Shown: positions 1 to 13,559 of the stretch, piece by piece
Numbering within the stretch: the first letter of the stretch is position 1
How the letters are laid out: each line of letters opens with the position of its first letter
Assembly (NCBI GenBank): GCA_946699065.1
Contig: CAMPDV010001237.1
Coordinates: 60,651-124,650, forward strand
Length of the DNA stretch: 64,000 bases
Direction of reading: 5' to 3'
From: Loxodes magnus
Taxonomy: Eukaryota > Ciliophora > Karyorelictea > Loxodida > Loxodidae
The notes under the pieces: generated by a model
Databases searched by the model: none
What the model saw: only the letters and a program-made list of their open reading frames with translations
Told to the model about the DNA's origin: nothing
Program-made: the position numbers and the translations under genes

Positions 1-300
1 CTACTTTTCCTCCTCTTAAAGCTGCTATAATTAACTTTATCTTTTATTTCTTTTATTATATAGATTGAATTTCTTAATCTAACCAGTGAACTTAATTATA
101 TTTCTAGCAAGTAAATTAATTAGATTAGATATTTTGGGCTTTTTTATACATAGAGCACAAAATATTGGAGCATGGTAATTTGTTATATTAAAGTTAATTA
201 TGGAATACTTACTAGTTGCAATAATGGCATACTACTTACATTTTAATTGATTACATAATATAAAATAGTTGTAAATGCTTTATAAAAATAAAAAAAATAC

Positions 301-1270
301 TTGAAGGTTTCAAGTCAGACTTCTATACCACCTCTTCCTAAGCCAAAAAGGAAGGGAGGAAGCAAGAAACCAAGTCTTAATAATCTTAGCAATCTTCTCT
401 ATCACAACCTTAACCAGCACTGAACTAACAACTTGGAATCTAACAAAATAAACGAAAGCCAACCTTGAAGAATATACACACGGAAACTCAAACCTCAAGC
501 GAGAAACCGAGGAAACAGATGAAGTCTGTTCTCCACCAGGAGGTATCAGAGTTCAACCCTTCTGGCCAGATGAGCATGGAGTAGCTCATCAAAGTGGTAC
601 TGAATCTCCAGGAAGAGGTCAAGAGATTGAAGAAGGACAATGATATGCTGATGGCAAAGCTAGACCTAGCAGAAGGAATTGAGTCAAGACTTATGTCCTA
701 GGAAAGTGATCTTAACGCCTTTTGGAATATCTCACAAAGTCAGACTAACGAATCCGTAAAATTAGCTTTAGAAACAGACTGAATTGGATAACAGACTCGG
801 AAAAGTAGAAGAGAAATTGTAAACCTTTAAGAAAGAATAAAGCGAAACTGGAGCTATACAAATGGAAATCGAAGCCTAGAAAGAGCAAACAAATCAAGGA
901 AAATAATTCAAAATAAAAAAGAAATGTTTCTGCTGTGGAAGTGTATGACATTTTTATCGGAAGTGTTAGAAATTCTAATAGAAATAAAGAAACTATTGGA
1001 TAAAAGAACAACAAAAGAAGAAAAAAGAAGAAGCAAGAATGAAAAGAATGTATTGCAACCCGGATGGTTCAATATACAAGACCAAGATGGAACCATATCA
1101 AGTAAAAGGAAGGAAAACCTGGAGAACCCGAGTTCCCAATCTCGTTAAAATTGGACGTCCCAAACATTTATATTTAACAGCAGGGAGCATGAACTGCTGT
1201 CCTCCTGACGGGTTGGAAATCACTAAAAGGGAAAACTCAAAATTTATATTATTATTATGTTTTATAAAAT
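301..1270 (+). mobile_element. Coiled-coil/CCHC-knuckle ORF fossil, copy A
   Basis: A GC-richer island with a recognisable protein, reading TAA/TAG as Gln. A leucine-heptad stretch (MEQLIKVVLNLQEEVKRLKK) lies near 570-640, a MEIE box near 865, and a CCHC zinc knuckle of spacing CX2CX4HX4C near 925-970. A basic tail with an N-P-D-G-x-I-Y-x-x-K box follows near 1045. The layout fits a nucleic-acid-binding ORF1/Gag-type protein of a retroelement; I see no reverse transcriptase attached. The start of the copy, from about 303, closely matches the start of copy C at 37066. The copy is broken, with several breaks. Whether the parent was a LINE or an LTR element cannot be decided, so it is treated as a fossil. 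Confidence 0.5.
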
Positions 1271-1529
1271 AACTTAATTATAGAATAAATACTATATTTA
1301 GCCATTAGCCTATTTATAATTCTATTTATTATTAATATATCCCATATATGCAATCAATTCTAATATTAAATCATATTTAACCAATAAAATTTTTAAATAT
1401 TCATAATTAATTGCAACTAATACTAGAATAATAAATATGTAGCAAACGTTAAAATATTATATTCTAGAAATTATCTTTAAAGTTATAATTATTAAAATAA
1501 GAAAATTAAGAATAATTAAGATTTTTTTA

Positions 1530-1834
1530 ATTAATTTCAACTAAAAAAGTTTTTGGACCGGAAACTCCTTTCCGATTGCAAGAACCGACGCTCTCTTTTT
1601 ATGGAATAACGGGGATATCCTGTTGTGCTCCAGGTACAGCTGCTAGAGAGCTCCATCGCTATGAGCAGCCAGGCTTCAAGCCCCTATCAAGAGCAGATAA
1701 TCTCAAAGACAGTGTTCCCTTCAGAAAATGACTCTGACCATGGACTTTCTCAGCGACAGGAAAGGAATTTGTTCCTAGCCATAAAACCAGAAAGTTTAGT
1801 CACGAAGATCATTCTCAGCTCCCACCATCTTTTC
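1530..1834 (+). repeat. 0.3-kb direct repeat, left copy
   Basis: This sequence recurs in the same orientation at 13250-13559 at roughly 95% identity by eye (about 16 mismatches). It is much less AT-rich than its surroundings and both edges are abrupt. The shared left edge begins near AATTAATTTCAACT and the shared right edge ends near CCACCATCTTTTCAA. A short ORF beginning MSSQAS lies inside both copies and is moderately conserved, but I recognise no domain. The copies could be terminal repeats of one old element, because two CCHC-ORF fossils lie between them, or simply two members of a dispersed family. The ends lack the TG...CA expected of classical LTRs. Confidence 0.7.
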
Positions 1835-3070
1835 AATTATAAGAATAATTAAGATTAATAATTTAAATTTATTATATAAAAACTATCAATTTTAAATTAA
1901 AATTCACATCTTTTAATTTTTTTAATTAAAGATATACTTTTCTAAAGTCGGATAACTTTAAGATATTGGAAAATGGATGATAGAGTTAGAAAATTAAATA
2001 AATTAAAATTATGAAATTTTAATATTATTTTTGTTTAAAAAGAAATAAAATTATATATTGGTTTTGATTAAAAAAATATAAAAAATTTACAAGAAGCATT
2101 TGTATAAAATTCGAAAGAAAATAAAGTAAATACATCTTAATAATTAAGAAAAGCGAAAAAAATAAACGGAAAATTATGCGTCAAATTACATCTGCAACCT
2201 CTGAATTAAAACCTAAAAATAGATTAAGTCAGTATTGTATTAAGAGTTCTTAATTTACTACAACTTAATAAATATGTTTTGATTTTCTAGTTAAGAGTTT
2301 CTGAAAGCATTCATAAATTAATAGAAACAAAAATAAAATTATTTAAGATTAATATCACAAGAGAGAAAATTTAACTACCTTTGGACTTCGCAATAAAGTT
2401 AAAATCTTTAATCTATCAAATATGGTTAAAATAAAATAATAGGATGGAAAATATTATATAGTATAAAAGTGCAATAAATCTTATACTAAATTGAAAGAAA
2501 AGATTAAAGAAATTACAAAGTGCAATTAGAGGATATAAAAATCGAAAACATAAAACTAAGATAGTAAAAATCCTTTCGCAATTCATAGAAGTATCTCTGC
2601 AAAAGATTTAAAAGTTTCTAGCGAAAAATTTTAAATGTAAAAAAAGTAATAAGATACAATTAATATTTAAGAAATAATACTGAAAGAATGTAAAGAAATA
2701 GCAAGAAAATTATAAGTAATATACTAAAATAATCTTAGGGAAAAAGACTAAACTGAAGATAATAGCAGATATTATAAAAGAATAATACAAAGATTAATAA
2801 CAATTTTTTAAATCATTAAATTTTATTAAACAACGGGATAACTCTAGAGGTAGGTGGGAAAGAGGTCGAAATATCTCTGAAGATATCAATTTTTAATCTA
2901 ACTTTTATATATATAAACTCATATTTTTTAATGTTATTGAAATATTTTTTTAATTAATTTTCAAAAATATTATAAATAGAAAAATTTAAAGATAGGAAAA
3001 AATATAATTCTAATTTTCGATTATTTTGCTTGAAAATAAAATGTTATTTATAATAATAATAATAATAATA
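1835..3070. other. AT-rich non-coding stretch
   Basis: No supportable gene. The plus strand is A-rich, with frequent stops in all frames even when TAA/TAG are read through. It ends in a short TAA-type microsatellite near 3051-3070. Confidence 0.5.
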
Positions 3071-3079
3071 GCAATTAAT

Positions 3080-3970
3080 ATTTTCCTTTATTAGGAGATT
3101 TCGACTCCATCTGGATAGCAGTAGTTCATGTATCTTGCTGTTTAATATTAAGTTTTTGATATATATTTTCGAAACAGGGTGCTCTAATTTTTTCAGGTTT
3201 TCTTTCCACATCCTTCTTGCTTCGCAGTCTCCTCCTTTCTTACGATTGATTTTTTTCTCTTATATAATGTTCCAGCTTGCATGCTGAACTTTCAGATCAT
3301 TTATTTAAGTTTTTTCTTTTACAGAAATCATGCTTTTTTTCTTTCTTGTTATTTTTTCAGTAGTATTTGTTTCAATAAATTCTTTATCTCTGTTTAAATT
3401 TTTTGTAATTGTTTTAAAGGTGATAGTGACTTCTTCAGTAATAGAATTTTACTTAGTTGGTTTAGTTACTTTCTATTGATGGCTAAGAATTATTTTTCCT
3501 CTATTTCCATTTTGTCAGCAGCTAACTTTCGTTCTTACTGTCTTATATTAAAGAGTTTTAAGTTTTCCAGATTTTAATCTTGCTCTTCTAATTAGGTATT
3601 TACTCTAGTCGTATTAGATGGTTCAAAATTTATCCATTTATCTTCCTTAGGTCATCAGCCTCTATCCATTTTATTCAAATTATTACTCCAGTATCAGAAT
3701 GAGTTTTTTATTCAAAATCTTGAGCATACAATTTCCTAAAGATTGACAATAATCAACATATGTTGAACAATTTTCACTCACTCCCTCCAAAGTTCAATTC
3801 TCGTACTGCCTGTGCCTATATATTCCCTATTGCTTCATTGACTTCTCAGCCGAATTTCAAGGGTAACTTCTTTTTCCTTTCCCAAATTTATAAATTATTG
3901 TAGTTGATTTTTGAAGACATCGTGTGATAGAAAATTAACACTTCTTGCTTTCTCTAATACTTTTAGTAGA
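3080..3970 (-). mobile_element. Coiled-coil/CCHC-knuckle ORF fossil, copy D (degenerate)
   Basis: On the minus strand this stretch carries the hallmarks of the family in the right order: a KMEIEEK box near 3500, then a degenerate Cys/His knuckle-like stretch near 3320, then a basic Arg/Lys/Glu-rich tail near 3200. It is by far the most eroded of the four copies and opposite in orientation to the other three. The assignment rests on order and spacing of weak motifs, so it is tentative. The copy is broken in many places. Confidence 0.3.
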
Positions 3971-5170
3971 TTGTAAAAAAGGCATTTCTTTAAGTTTACT
4001 ATCATTTTTTTTGAGAAAGTAAGTTATCAAAATAATATTTAAAAAAATAATAATAATATTACTAGGACACTTCTTAAATAAACTATTATTCATTTGTTAA
4101 TAAGCATTATATTTGTTTTGCTTGCTTTAAAAATTTATAAAATAAGTTTGGAAGTAAGTTTAACTTAATATTTTTAAATATTTTGATTATAATTCACTAT
4201 TTAATTACTTAATACTATCTTAAATAGAAATAAATATTTTAAATATAAAGAGACTAAATTTAAATAATTTTCAATTATAACAGTTATTTATAATATATTT
4301 ATAAGCGTTTAATCAATTATTGAAATGCATATTATTTCAATATTTTTATATTTGCTTATATTTACATTTTTGTAATTTAAATTTTTTATTTATAAATCAT
4401 TTTTCGCTAAAATAAGGTTTAAAGTAGTAGAAATAAAATTACAATGACAAATATTTCAGCGTGAAAAAATAAAAGAAAAGCGTCTTTAATTTTTTAGTTT
4501 TAATATTTAATAATGTTGACTTCCATTAATTTTACTCTAGTTTACTTGATTTCTTTATTCATTGACTAGCCACCTAATATTTTTACCATTACATTAAACT
4601 CTTTTAGATCAAAACAACATTTTTATTTTTCTTGTAATTATCTTAGTAAATTTTTAATTCAATATAATTATTGGAAATCAAAAGAATTTATTGACTCAAA
4701 ATATTTTATTTAAAATAAGTTCAGAATTACATTTTTTTTTTATTTATAAATGTATATTTAATCCTCAATTAATTTAGATTTAAATATAAAATGTATAAGC
4801 AAAATTTCTCTGTATATATTCTCAGATAAATAAATACATTTTTATTCCAATTTTTCTTATTGTTATATCTTTTATGAAAGTGCGATTTGTTTGTATTCAA
4901 ATAAAAGTGCTTAATGTTTTAACACATTCTAGCAACTTAGAAAATACTGATTTTGATGTATCTTCACTAATATATCTTGCTTTAGTTATTATAAATATTT
5001 AAAAAAAGCAATAATGAGGTAACTTTAATGTAATTTTTTTCCTAATTATGGCTTAAATTTTTTTTAATTGAAAATATAAAAATTAAATTTTGCAAATTGA
5101 TAGTATTAAATTAAAAATTTTATGGATAATGGAATGTTTCCTTAATAAGTTCATAACCCCTGCATTACCT
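3971..5170. other. AT-rich non-coding stretch
   Basis: Nothing recognisable: long A and T runs and no motif-bearing frame on either strand. Confidence 0.5.
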
Positions 5171-5175
5171 TTTAC

Positions 5176-5290
5176 AGGGTCTCGGACTCGCCGGTGTCTC
5201 CACCCAAGTTCACTTCCGAGCTTTCCGAATGGTCTTGGAGTTATCTTTTTTCTTCAAAGCTAACCATCCGAGGGAGGATAAAAATTTGTA
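5176..5290. other. Isolated GC-rich islet
   Basis: About 115 bp of near-balanced composition inside a very AT-rich region, starting with GGGTCTCGGACTCGCC. It does not fold into a tRNA cloverleaf by eye and no protein motif is visible. It may be the remnant of a structured RNA or of a repeat; a short AAGCTCGGAAG stretch is shared with the 0.4-kb repeat family (minus strand here), which may be chance. Confidence 0.35.
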
Positions 5291-5460
5291 AGTTCTTTCC
5301 AAATATTTTTTCTTATTTATCAATTCCTCCTACACTTTTTTCATAAGTGGAATAAACTGCCGCATATATAACATTTTTTCTTGAAAATTTTTTCTGTCGT
5401 CATAGTTTATTCTTCTATTACCATTGGTCTTATTCCTCTAATTTTCCTAGTCTCTTTTTT

Positions 5461-5805
5461 ATGTCCGTTATTTATCAGTTTTTCTGGAATTCCTCTTTTT
5501 GCAAAAAGGTCTTATTCCTTGTCAATCATTTCTTTTTCTGGATTATTCTGTTTTTAATTCTATTGGTATTTTCAAATAAGTTATCTTCTAGTTCTAATCT
5601 TCTATATTACTCATTAGTTCCCGTATTTTTTCGCCTAAGTTGTAAGTTGTTTCTTCTTTTTACATTTGGTCTAATTAAATTTAAAGTTTTTTTATGTCCG
5701 TTATTTATCTAAATTTATTTTGCCGCTTTTCTCTTTAGGTTTCTAAGTTAATTTTTTGAGAGTCGAAGAGATTAATCCATTTTATTAATTATGTCCGTTA
5801 TTTAT
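5461..5805. repeat. Three exact copies of a 15-mer
   Basis: ATGTCCGTTATTTAT occurs exactly at 5461, 5694 and 5791, each preceded by a T-rich run. A 15-mer with this GC content recurring three times in 345 bp is not expected by chance. It looks like a decayed short tandem repeat or a repeated binding site. Function unknown. Confidence 0.6.
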
Positions 5806-6199
5806 TAAAATGCGTTTTCATACTTTAAAAAATCTGTTCCCATTTATTCATCAATTCTTACTATATCGCATTCTATTTCTTAATATCTGTTGTTAATGTA
5901 CTCTTTGGTCACAAATTCATTATGCGTTCTCTCGTCCTCGACATGATCTTATAAGTCTTATTGTAAACTCATGACGTAATGTTCGAGGTTCTCTACCTTA
6001 TCAATGTAATCAAAAATGATTTAAACAAGAGACTTTTTATCCAAGTTCATAAGTTGTTCGAAGATGTAACTTTTTTTTGTAATCTTGGAAGGAAATTATT
6101 TTTCTTCTGAGATTTTACAATATTATTTCTTTTTTGTCTTTTTAACAGTTTGTTAGAGCTGAAAAGATTGATCTAAGAAGCTACAGAAGCCTTTTAGTT

Positions 6200-9100
6200 G
6201 AGAAAGCCTTTGCTCCATTCCGCCATCTTTTTTTTAATAAACTTTTATGATATAAATTAAAAAAATTTAAACGTTTATGAATTTAATTTCGTCATTAGTT
6301 AATCATGTTGTAAGAGTAAAATTTTATAATTTAATTTATTAACTTAAACTATAAGATAAGAATATATAATATAATAATCTAATTTCATTTTTTCTTTAGA
6401 ACTAAAAGTTATAATCTTTTAAATAATAATAATTATGATAAAATAATATTTTAAATATTTTTAGTTTGATTTTAATAGTATATTCTATTTTATTTTAATA
6501 TTTTTTAATTTTAAAATTAAATTAAAAAATAAGAGAAATTTTATTTTAGACAAAATAATTTGCTCTTTTCAGATACTTTTATCGCTCTTCGAACTACCCA
6601 AAAATATGAAACCAAATGAATTAATAGAAATGTTCAAAAGGGGTTTTTAATATGTTCTGAATCTCAAAAATCTAAAATTCTTAGAACTTTTCTCTATAGG
6701 TTTCTTCTTGATTTTTTTATATATTCTTGCCCTTTTGCCTCACAATGATTCAGGCTTTTTCCTTGCTTAATATAAGATACATGACCTTCCCGTTTAATTA
6801 CTAGAAAAATTTAATTATTTTAAATTTTTTAAGAATTTTCCTTAACATTATGATCAGGTACAACTCTTTTCCTTTTCTTCTAAAGCTCCCTTTTAACAAT
6901 TTAGATTTTATTAAGCACTTCATTTGCTTCAGTATGTTACTTAGATTTTTTTAATAAATATTCTACATAATTACATTCTTATGATCATTTTTATTTGCTG
7001 AATCTAGCAAATAGTCATTTAAAATTTTAAAGAAAACTTAATTTTACTTAACCTGATTGTTTAAACTGTCTTAAGCGTTCTAAATATCCTCCTAAAATTA
7101 TAGGTTTTAGTTTGTTGCTTTTTAATATCTTCCTTTAAGTTAAGCACAACTTAACAAATTGCTTTAGTTATTTCTTCTGCTTTTACATAATATTTTGTTT
7201 ATAAATTTTTGAAGTTCCTTTAGAGGTTTAGGGATTTGAAAATTAGATATTTTGTCGTTTTTATCTATTTCAGAAAAATAAATTTTCGAATTTATTTTTA
7301 ATAAGAGAAATCAAATGAAACAAATTACAGTATAATATATGTATAAAATAAACATAATCTAACTAGCACTTTTTGACATTTTTTCTAACAACATAGAAGG
7401 ATTTTCTCATAAGTATCAAAGATAAATTGTAAATATTAACTAATTAGCTAATTATAAATAACAAGCAATAATTAAAAAACATTGAAAATGTCATTTATAA
7501 TAGATGAATTAAAAATTAGGAAATTTGTATAAAATATATTTAATTAAAATTTTTAAAATTAAGGAAAATTTGAAAGAAGAACGTTTGTTCATTTTAAAAC
7601 GGGATAAAGAATAAATTATCTCATATCTAGATGATTAAATTTACAAAGTTAATAAAAAAATAAATAATAAGTTAATATATTTTTCCAAAAACAGAAACAA
7701 AAATAAAAATAATTTTAAACTTTTAAAGTCAAACTTTATTATTTTTTAATTTAAATGCAATATATAAATATTTTACACTACTTAAAACAAATTTTTTATT
7801 TAGAAGTAGTAATTTTTTTCAAATATCAAAATAATTTTTTTTTAATAAGTGGATTTAAAATTAATTCTTTAAAAAAAATAAAATCAAAGATTATTTTAAT
7901 CAATTATTTTTTACTTAAAACTTAAAAAATAAAAAATAAATTGATTATTTTCCTAAAATATGTATTTTTTTATTTTTAAAGAATAAATTTTTATGTTATT
8001 TCAAAATTTAATAGCTTTTAGATATTTTTATAAAGATGATAAAAATTTTCAATATAGAAAACTGTATGCAACGATTTAAATTAATCTTAATTAATTAATT
8101 TAAAAAATTTATTCTCATTATTATTTTTATAATCAATTTAATAGCTTTTTTATAATTTTTTTATAACTAATTTTCTTAAATATTTTTGAAAGTTTTTTGT
8201 TAAACTTTTTATTTTTATTTCGTTTCGGTTAAGAGAATTTATTATTAAAAATAAAAAATTTAAATCTTCCGTCTTTTTATTTAGGATTTTATCTTAACAA
8301 ATAAATGCAAAACAAGTTTTAAAAATTAGGAAAAAGAATGCTTTTAACTGTATTAAAATAAAATATTCAAAAGAATATTAAAGGAAATTAAAAATTAAAG
8401 TTTTAATATTTAAATTAGGTTTTTTAAAAGAATTTAAAGGAAAAACAAAAAATTTTAAACTTAAAAAATTTATTTTTTTATTTATTTTTCTTTAAAAAAA
8501 AATGATGCTTTTGAGTTTAATTATTAATAAAAAAACATTAAACACTAAAAAAATCCAAAAAAAAGGATTTTAAAAAATATGAAAATCCTTTAAAATATGC
8601 AAAAATTTTAAATTTAATTAGATTCAAAAAATATGAAAAAACCTCAAAGTAGTAAAATTTCATATAAAATTATAATAAAAAATGTATAAATAAAGTAGCA
8701 TTTTATAAAATTTAAAGAGAAAGCAATATAAACATAAAATTAAATAAATTCATTATAAATTAATCAAAATATTTAAAGACATTTTAGATAATTTTCTTTT
8801 TGTAATTTATGAGGAAAATAAAGTTATAAATTTATCTTATTTATTAGATTAAAGAATAAATAGCATTAAAATTAATAATGGATAACTTAGTATTATTTAT
8901 ACAATAATTATTAAAAAATAAAAAAACTTTGGCAAAATATTATCAAAGAGGCTATGATATGAAGTAACATAAATGATCATTACCTTTGTCATATTTTCAG
9001 GTAAGATCTTTCATTTCTTTACTTTATTCTTTAATTTCTTTTTTCTACTTTTTTATATAATTATTTCTATCCATTCAACTCTTTTTATTTTTTTCATCAC

Positions 9101-10340
9101 AGACCCTCTACTAGCTCTTTATCTACTTAGGAGTAATTTTATGTAGTTATGGTTTACTTAAATTATTATCCTTAGAACATTTTTTGAGTATATTTCTATG
9201 AAACTACTTCTAGCATAGATTAATAAAAATAATTAACTATTATGTAAAACATAAAATTCCAAATTTTTATAAATATTTCAGCTTTTATTTATTTGAAATA
9301 CAATAAAATAAATAAACTTAGATTTAAAAAATGCTTTTCACACTTAATAAGATAAATAATCAATCTTTCCATCACTCTAAAATTTTTCAATTCAATATTT
9401 TGCAGTTTTAATTTTGCACCTTTATCTTTTACTATATTTTATTTAATAAATATCTTTTATATTTTGGAATTTTATTTTTACATAAATTCCGTAATTTTTT
9501 ATTTTTATTTTTATATGCCACGGTCTTTATCTTCTAAACTTTAATCGGAATATTTTAATTGACATAGAACTGAAAAACTCTTGTATTACATTCATTAATT
9601 ATTATTTTCTATTATTATTGAAACTAAATAAAAGTTTTAATAAATTTGCATTCAATCATTCTCAACTAATTTGAGACTCCTCCTTTATCGAGGTTGGATT
9701 CTTCGGCAACTATTTTATGGGGATAATTATTCCTTCTTCCCAATCTTATTAAAATATTTTTTTATCCAATCTATTTTTTGTATGCTCTATTATTATTTAT
9801 AAAAAATAGTACTAATTTTCTTCATTTTCTTTAATCCTCTTGTCTTTTAAGTCTTTTAAGATCAAAGCAGAGTGTTATTAGGATGTTAGGAAAAATTGTT
9901 ATTTCAACTTTTCTTTATTTTCTATTCCTAATTTTACTTCTGTAGAATAATTGGTTTTTTAGATTTTTAATAATTTTTCAAAATTTGTTGTAATATAATC
10001 TTTCTCTTTTTATTTTTAGCTGTTTTTGTATCTTGTTTTTTATTCTCCAACTTCTTCTACTAGTTTTAGTATTTTTATTCAAGTTTTGAAATTTCTAGTA
10101 TGTTTTGCATAGATGCGTTTGAGAGTTACAATAATAGTATTTTTTTGCTTCTCATTTAGTTTTAAATATTGAGGTCTTTTCTCCTTCGATTATTTTTGGG
10201 TAATTTCCTTATTAATATAGATCCATTTAACGCTGCGATTATTGCTCGTTTTCTTCTATTTATTTTATTTAATTGACTAGTTTTTTCTTTTTCTATTGAA
10301 ATAAAAAGAAAATATTAATTTAATTAATTGATGCAAAAGA
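6200..10340. other. AT-rich non-coding stretch
   Basis: Four kilobases of AT-rich DNA with alternating T-rich and A-rich blocks. I find no gene, RNA gene or repeat that I can support. Confidence 0.5.
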
Positions 10341-10369
10341 AAAAATATTGAAATTGTGAAAAGGATTCT

Positions 10370-11160
10370 TTCCCGCTCCTAGGAAGGATGATGGAACGCA
10401 GCAGAACTTAAAGGAGACTAAAAAGCTGTAGAAACCATCCATGATGCAATAAGGCCAACTTCAAAGGATAGCGAAGTCCACCTTAAACCTGGAGGTCGCA
10501 AAATTAAACCCTTCTAAACAGAAGAGCATGGAACAGCTCGTTGAGGTGGTACTGAACCTCCAGGAAGATGTTAAGAAACTCCGAAAGGAAAATATTAAGC
10601 TGACAGAGTAAATCCAACACGAACTTTAAGATACAATTGATCTCTGAATGGCTAATTAGGAGAGAGATCGATGCTCTATGAAAATATTAACAAGAGTAAA
10701 ATAGTTAAACCGAATCTTGGATGCAGCAGATATAGAGTTAAAATACATAGCTGGAAATTAAAACATCAAGCCAATAACAAATCGAACAAGATGATAAAAA
10801 CAAAACTAAAATTGTAAAATGGAGATTGAGGAAATGGGAGAAAGCAAGATATACGTATGAACAGCGAGTCAGGCTAGATTTAGAAAGGAATACTATTTCT
10901 GTTGCAAACTTGGTCACTTAGACAAATAGTGCAAGAAATTAAATTAATTCAAGGAAAAATACTGAATCTAGGAAAAAAGAAAGAGAAGTTTTATTTTGCA
11001 ATTTAGAAGGAGAAATTTATAGGAGAAAAGGGAATCAAGATACACTGAGGCTGATTTTAGCAAGAAATATTGTAAGAAGATGACAAGGATTAAAAAAATG
11101 GAGAAGAGATCCAACTTAAAAATTAATTTTAAGCGGCAGGTGTGAAATCTGCTGCTAAAC
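10370..11160 (+). mobile_element. Coiled-coil/CCHC-knuckle ORF fossil, copy B
   Basis: Same architecture as copy A and clearly homologous to it. A heptad stretch MEQLVEVVLNLQEDVKKLRK lies near 10525-10590, a MEIEE box near 10820 and a knuckle-like stretch (FCCKLGHLDKQC) near 10890-10930. A box with N-x-x-G-x-I-Y, the counterpart of N-P-D-G-x-I-Y in copy A, follows near 11000. Similarity to copy A runs through the middle of the unit but not its first 100 bp. It is broken, with several breaks. No endonuclease, integrase or reverse transcriptase is seen next to it. Confidence 0.5.
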
Positions 11161-13249
11161 AATTTTTTTATGAATTGATGTAAAATAAATAAATTATAAA
11201 ATTTAAAGTAAGCAGCTATAAATGTTAAATTATAATTTAAATATATCTAAGTTAAAGAAAATTTAAATTATTTTATTTTCGGTGTTTATTTTGAGTTTAT
11301 ATTTAAATTTACTAAAAATGTCTATACTATATTATTTATAGTAATAAAAAAGTTTTAATTTTGGAGTTCTCTCACAATTTTTCTACTCTTGTATTTTAAA
11401 TTTTATTCTAACTCTTTTTTTACAGTTAATGTGTTGATTTAATTTCACTTTTTTAAATAGAAGTTCTTTTTCAAACATATCTTTTTACTCAATGCTTTAT
11501 ATTCTTCTTCTGAGCAGTTTTTTATGAAAAATCTTGATTCTAAGGTCAATTTTCTTGAGCTACTGAATACTTGCAAAATTTTCATTTAAATATTTTTGGT
11601 TATAGGTTAAGAGCTTTAGAAAATCATAATTTTTTAAGTCTTTAAATTCTTCAATTAACTCTTTCAAGACCTCACATGTTGGAATATGTTTAAAAGTATC
11701 GAGGTCTCCGCAAGAACATGTTTTAGAGCTTTAAATGTTATAATGCCTTTACATCAAATCATATTAGAAGTTATAGGAAAATGTTCTAAGCTTTCAAATC
11801 GATAAAATTTCTCTTACCATATGTTTATTAAGATTAGAGTAAGTGTAAATTGGGAATTATGAGTAGTTATTGTCAATTTCATCTAAACATAAGCATTCTG
11901 TAGACATTAAGTTCATTCTTCTTATTGAATCTTAATAAAATTTTAGTCTTATTTTATTTAAAACTAATCACAGGAATTATTTGCTTTCTTTAACATCCAA
12001 ATAATCAATTTAAAAATGCTAGAATAGTTTCTATAATTTCTTAAAATAATTAAGATTACTGTTTTATTTTGACTTTATTAAGTATAAAAACAAAATGGAT
12101 TTAATAGTCTTATATTAAATTTAATACTGATCTTTTACATATCTATCTATTCTTATTTTAAACATTTAAACTAATTTCCTTTTAGTTTTTCAATTTTCTT
12201 TATTATAACAGTTCAATAAAAATAAATTATTCCTAGAATTGTATATACTGTTTTACCCCAGAGTTTTATTACGAATAGATAGAGAAGCTTTAAAATAAAT
12301 ATTAATCTTATTATATGATTCTATTATAAGTATATTGTTCCTTTTAAAAATATTCTATTTACATTATTTAATTTAACTTTATAGTCAATAATACTCCAAC
12401 AAATATTTGCTTTTTTTATTAAAATATCAATTTGATCCTTAAATATAGATTAATATATTCTCCTCTCAAGGAAATTACTTAGAAACATAAAGAAAAGGCG
12501 GAGAATTAAAAGGAGAAAGATTAAAATAAGTCAAAGTTCATCGCTAGAAGATAAAATTAGGATTTTATCTTTAGAGAGAACGAAGAACGAAGATGTTCAA
12601 AAACTTTAAAGTCAGCTAAACCGAATTTAAAAATTAATTTAAAGCTTTTAAAAAATTGAATTAAAAGAAAAAATCAGAAATTTAAGTACGATATTGACGA
12701 CTATATTAATGAATAAATAATAATACATCCCCAGCTAATCTAAAATAACTTAGTATTAGAGACATTTTATTACTAATAGATTGATTTTTTAAATGAAAAT
12801 GACTAAGCTAATTTCATTTTTTTTAAGAATAAAAATGATGAACAGACTAACAAAATTTTAAAATAAGAATTAATTGGATAAAATATTTTAAAAAATTCCA
12901 GAAAAATAAATCGAAAACTACTGACTCTAGATTATGAAAGATTTTGTTTAAAAATATATAAGATAAAGATAAGATAATTAAAGTGATATCATCATTATTA
13001 ATTAAAATTAAAATAATTTGAAAATATGCTAAGAGTTTTCACATTTTAATTTAAGGTACAAAAATAATTTTTTTAATTGATGAACTCAGAAAATTCTAAA
13101 TATTTTTAGATATAAAAATTAAATAATATTGATAGTCAATTATTAAGAAAACTATTTTATTTAAGCAAATGATGCTATCTTTTTTACAAGGATATATACT
13201 TTAGTATTATTTACTTCTTTTAATAAAAAAATGGCGTGAGTAACATTAA
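11161..13249. other. AT-rich non-coding stretch
   Basis: No gene recognised. The left part is T-rich and the right part, from about 12480, A-rich on the plus strand. Confidence 0.5.
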
Positions 13250-13559
13250 TTAATTAATTTCAACTAAAAAAGTTTTTGGACCGGAAACTCATTTCCGATT
13301 GCACAACCCGACGCTCTCTTTTTATGGAATAACGAGGATATCTTGTTGTGCTCCAGGCATAGCTGCTAGGGAGCTCCATCGCTATGAGCAGCCAGGCTTC
13401 AAACCCCTACCAAGAGCGGATAATCTCAAAGACAGTGTTCCCTTCAGAAAATGACTCTGAACAGGTACTTTCTCAGCGACAGGAAAGGAATTTGTTCCTA
13501 GCCATAAAACCAGAAAGTTTAGTCACGAAGATCATTCTCAGCTCCCACCATCTTTTCAA
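13250..13559 (+). repeat. 0.3-kb direct repeat, right copy
   Basis: Partner of 1530-1834 in the same orientation. The flanking sequence diverges immediately on both sides, so the unit is discrete. Substitutions between the copies are spread along the length, including both silent and replacing changes in the short inner ORF, and I see no clear sign of protein-level constraint. Confidence 0.7.

Noticed and set aside
745-1096. Minus-strand hydrophobic ORFs of 62 and 89 codons
   Set aside because: Antisense of the Lys/Glu-rich CCHC fossil; the plus strand carries the motifs.
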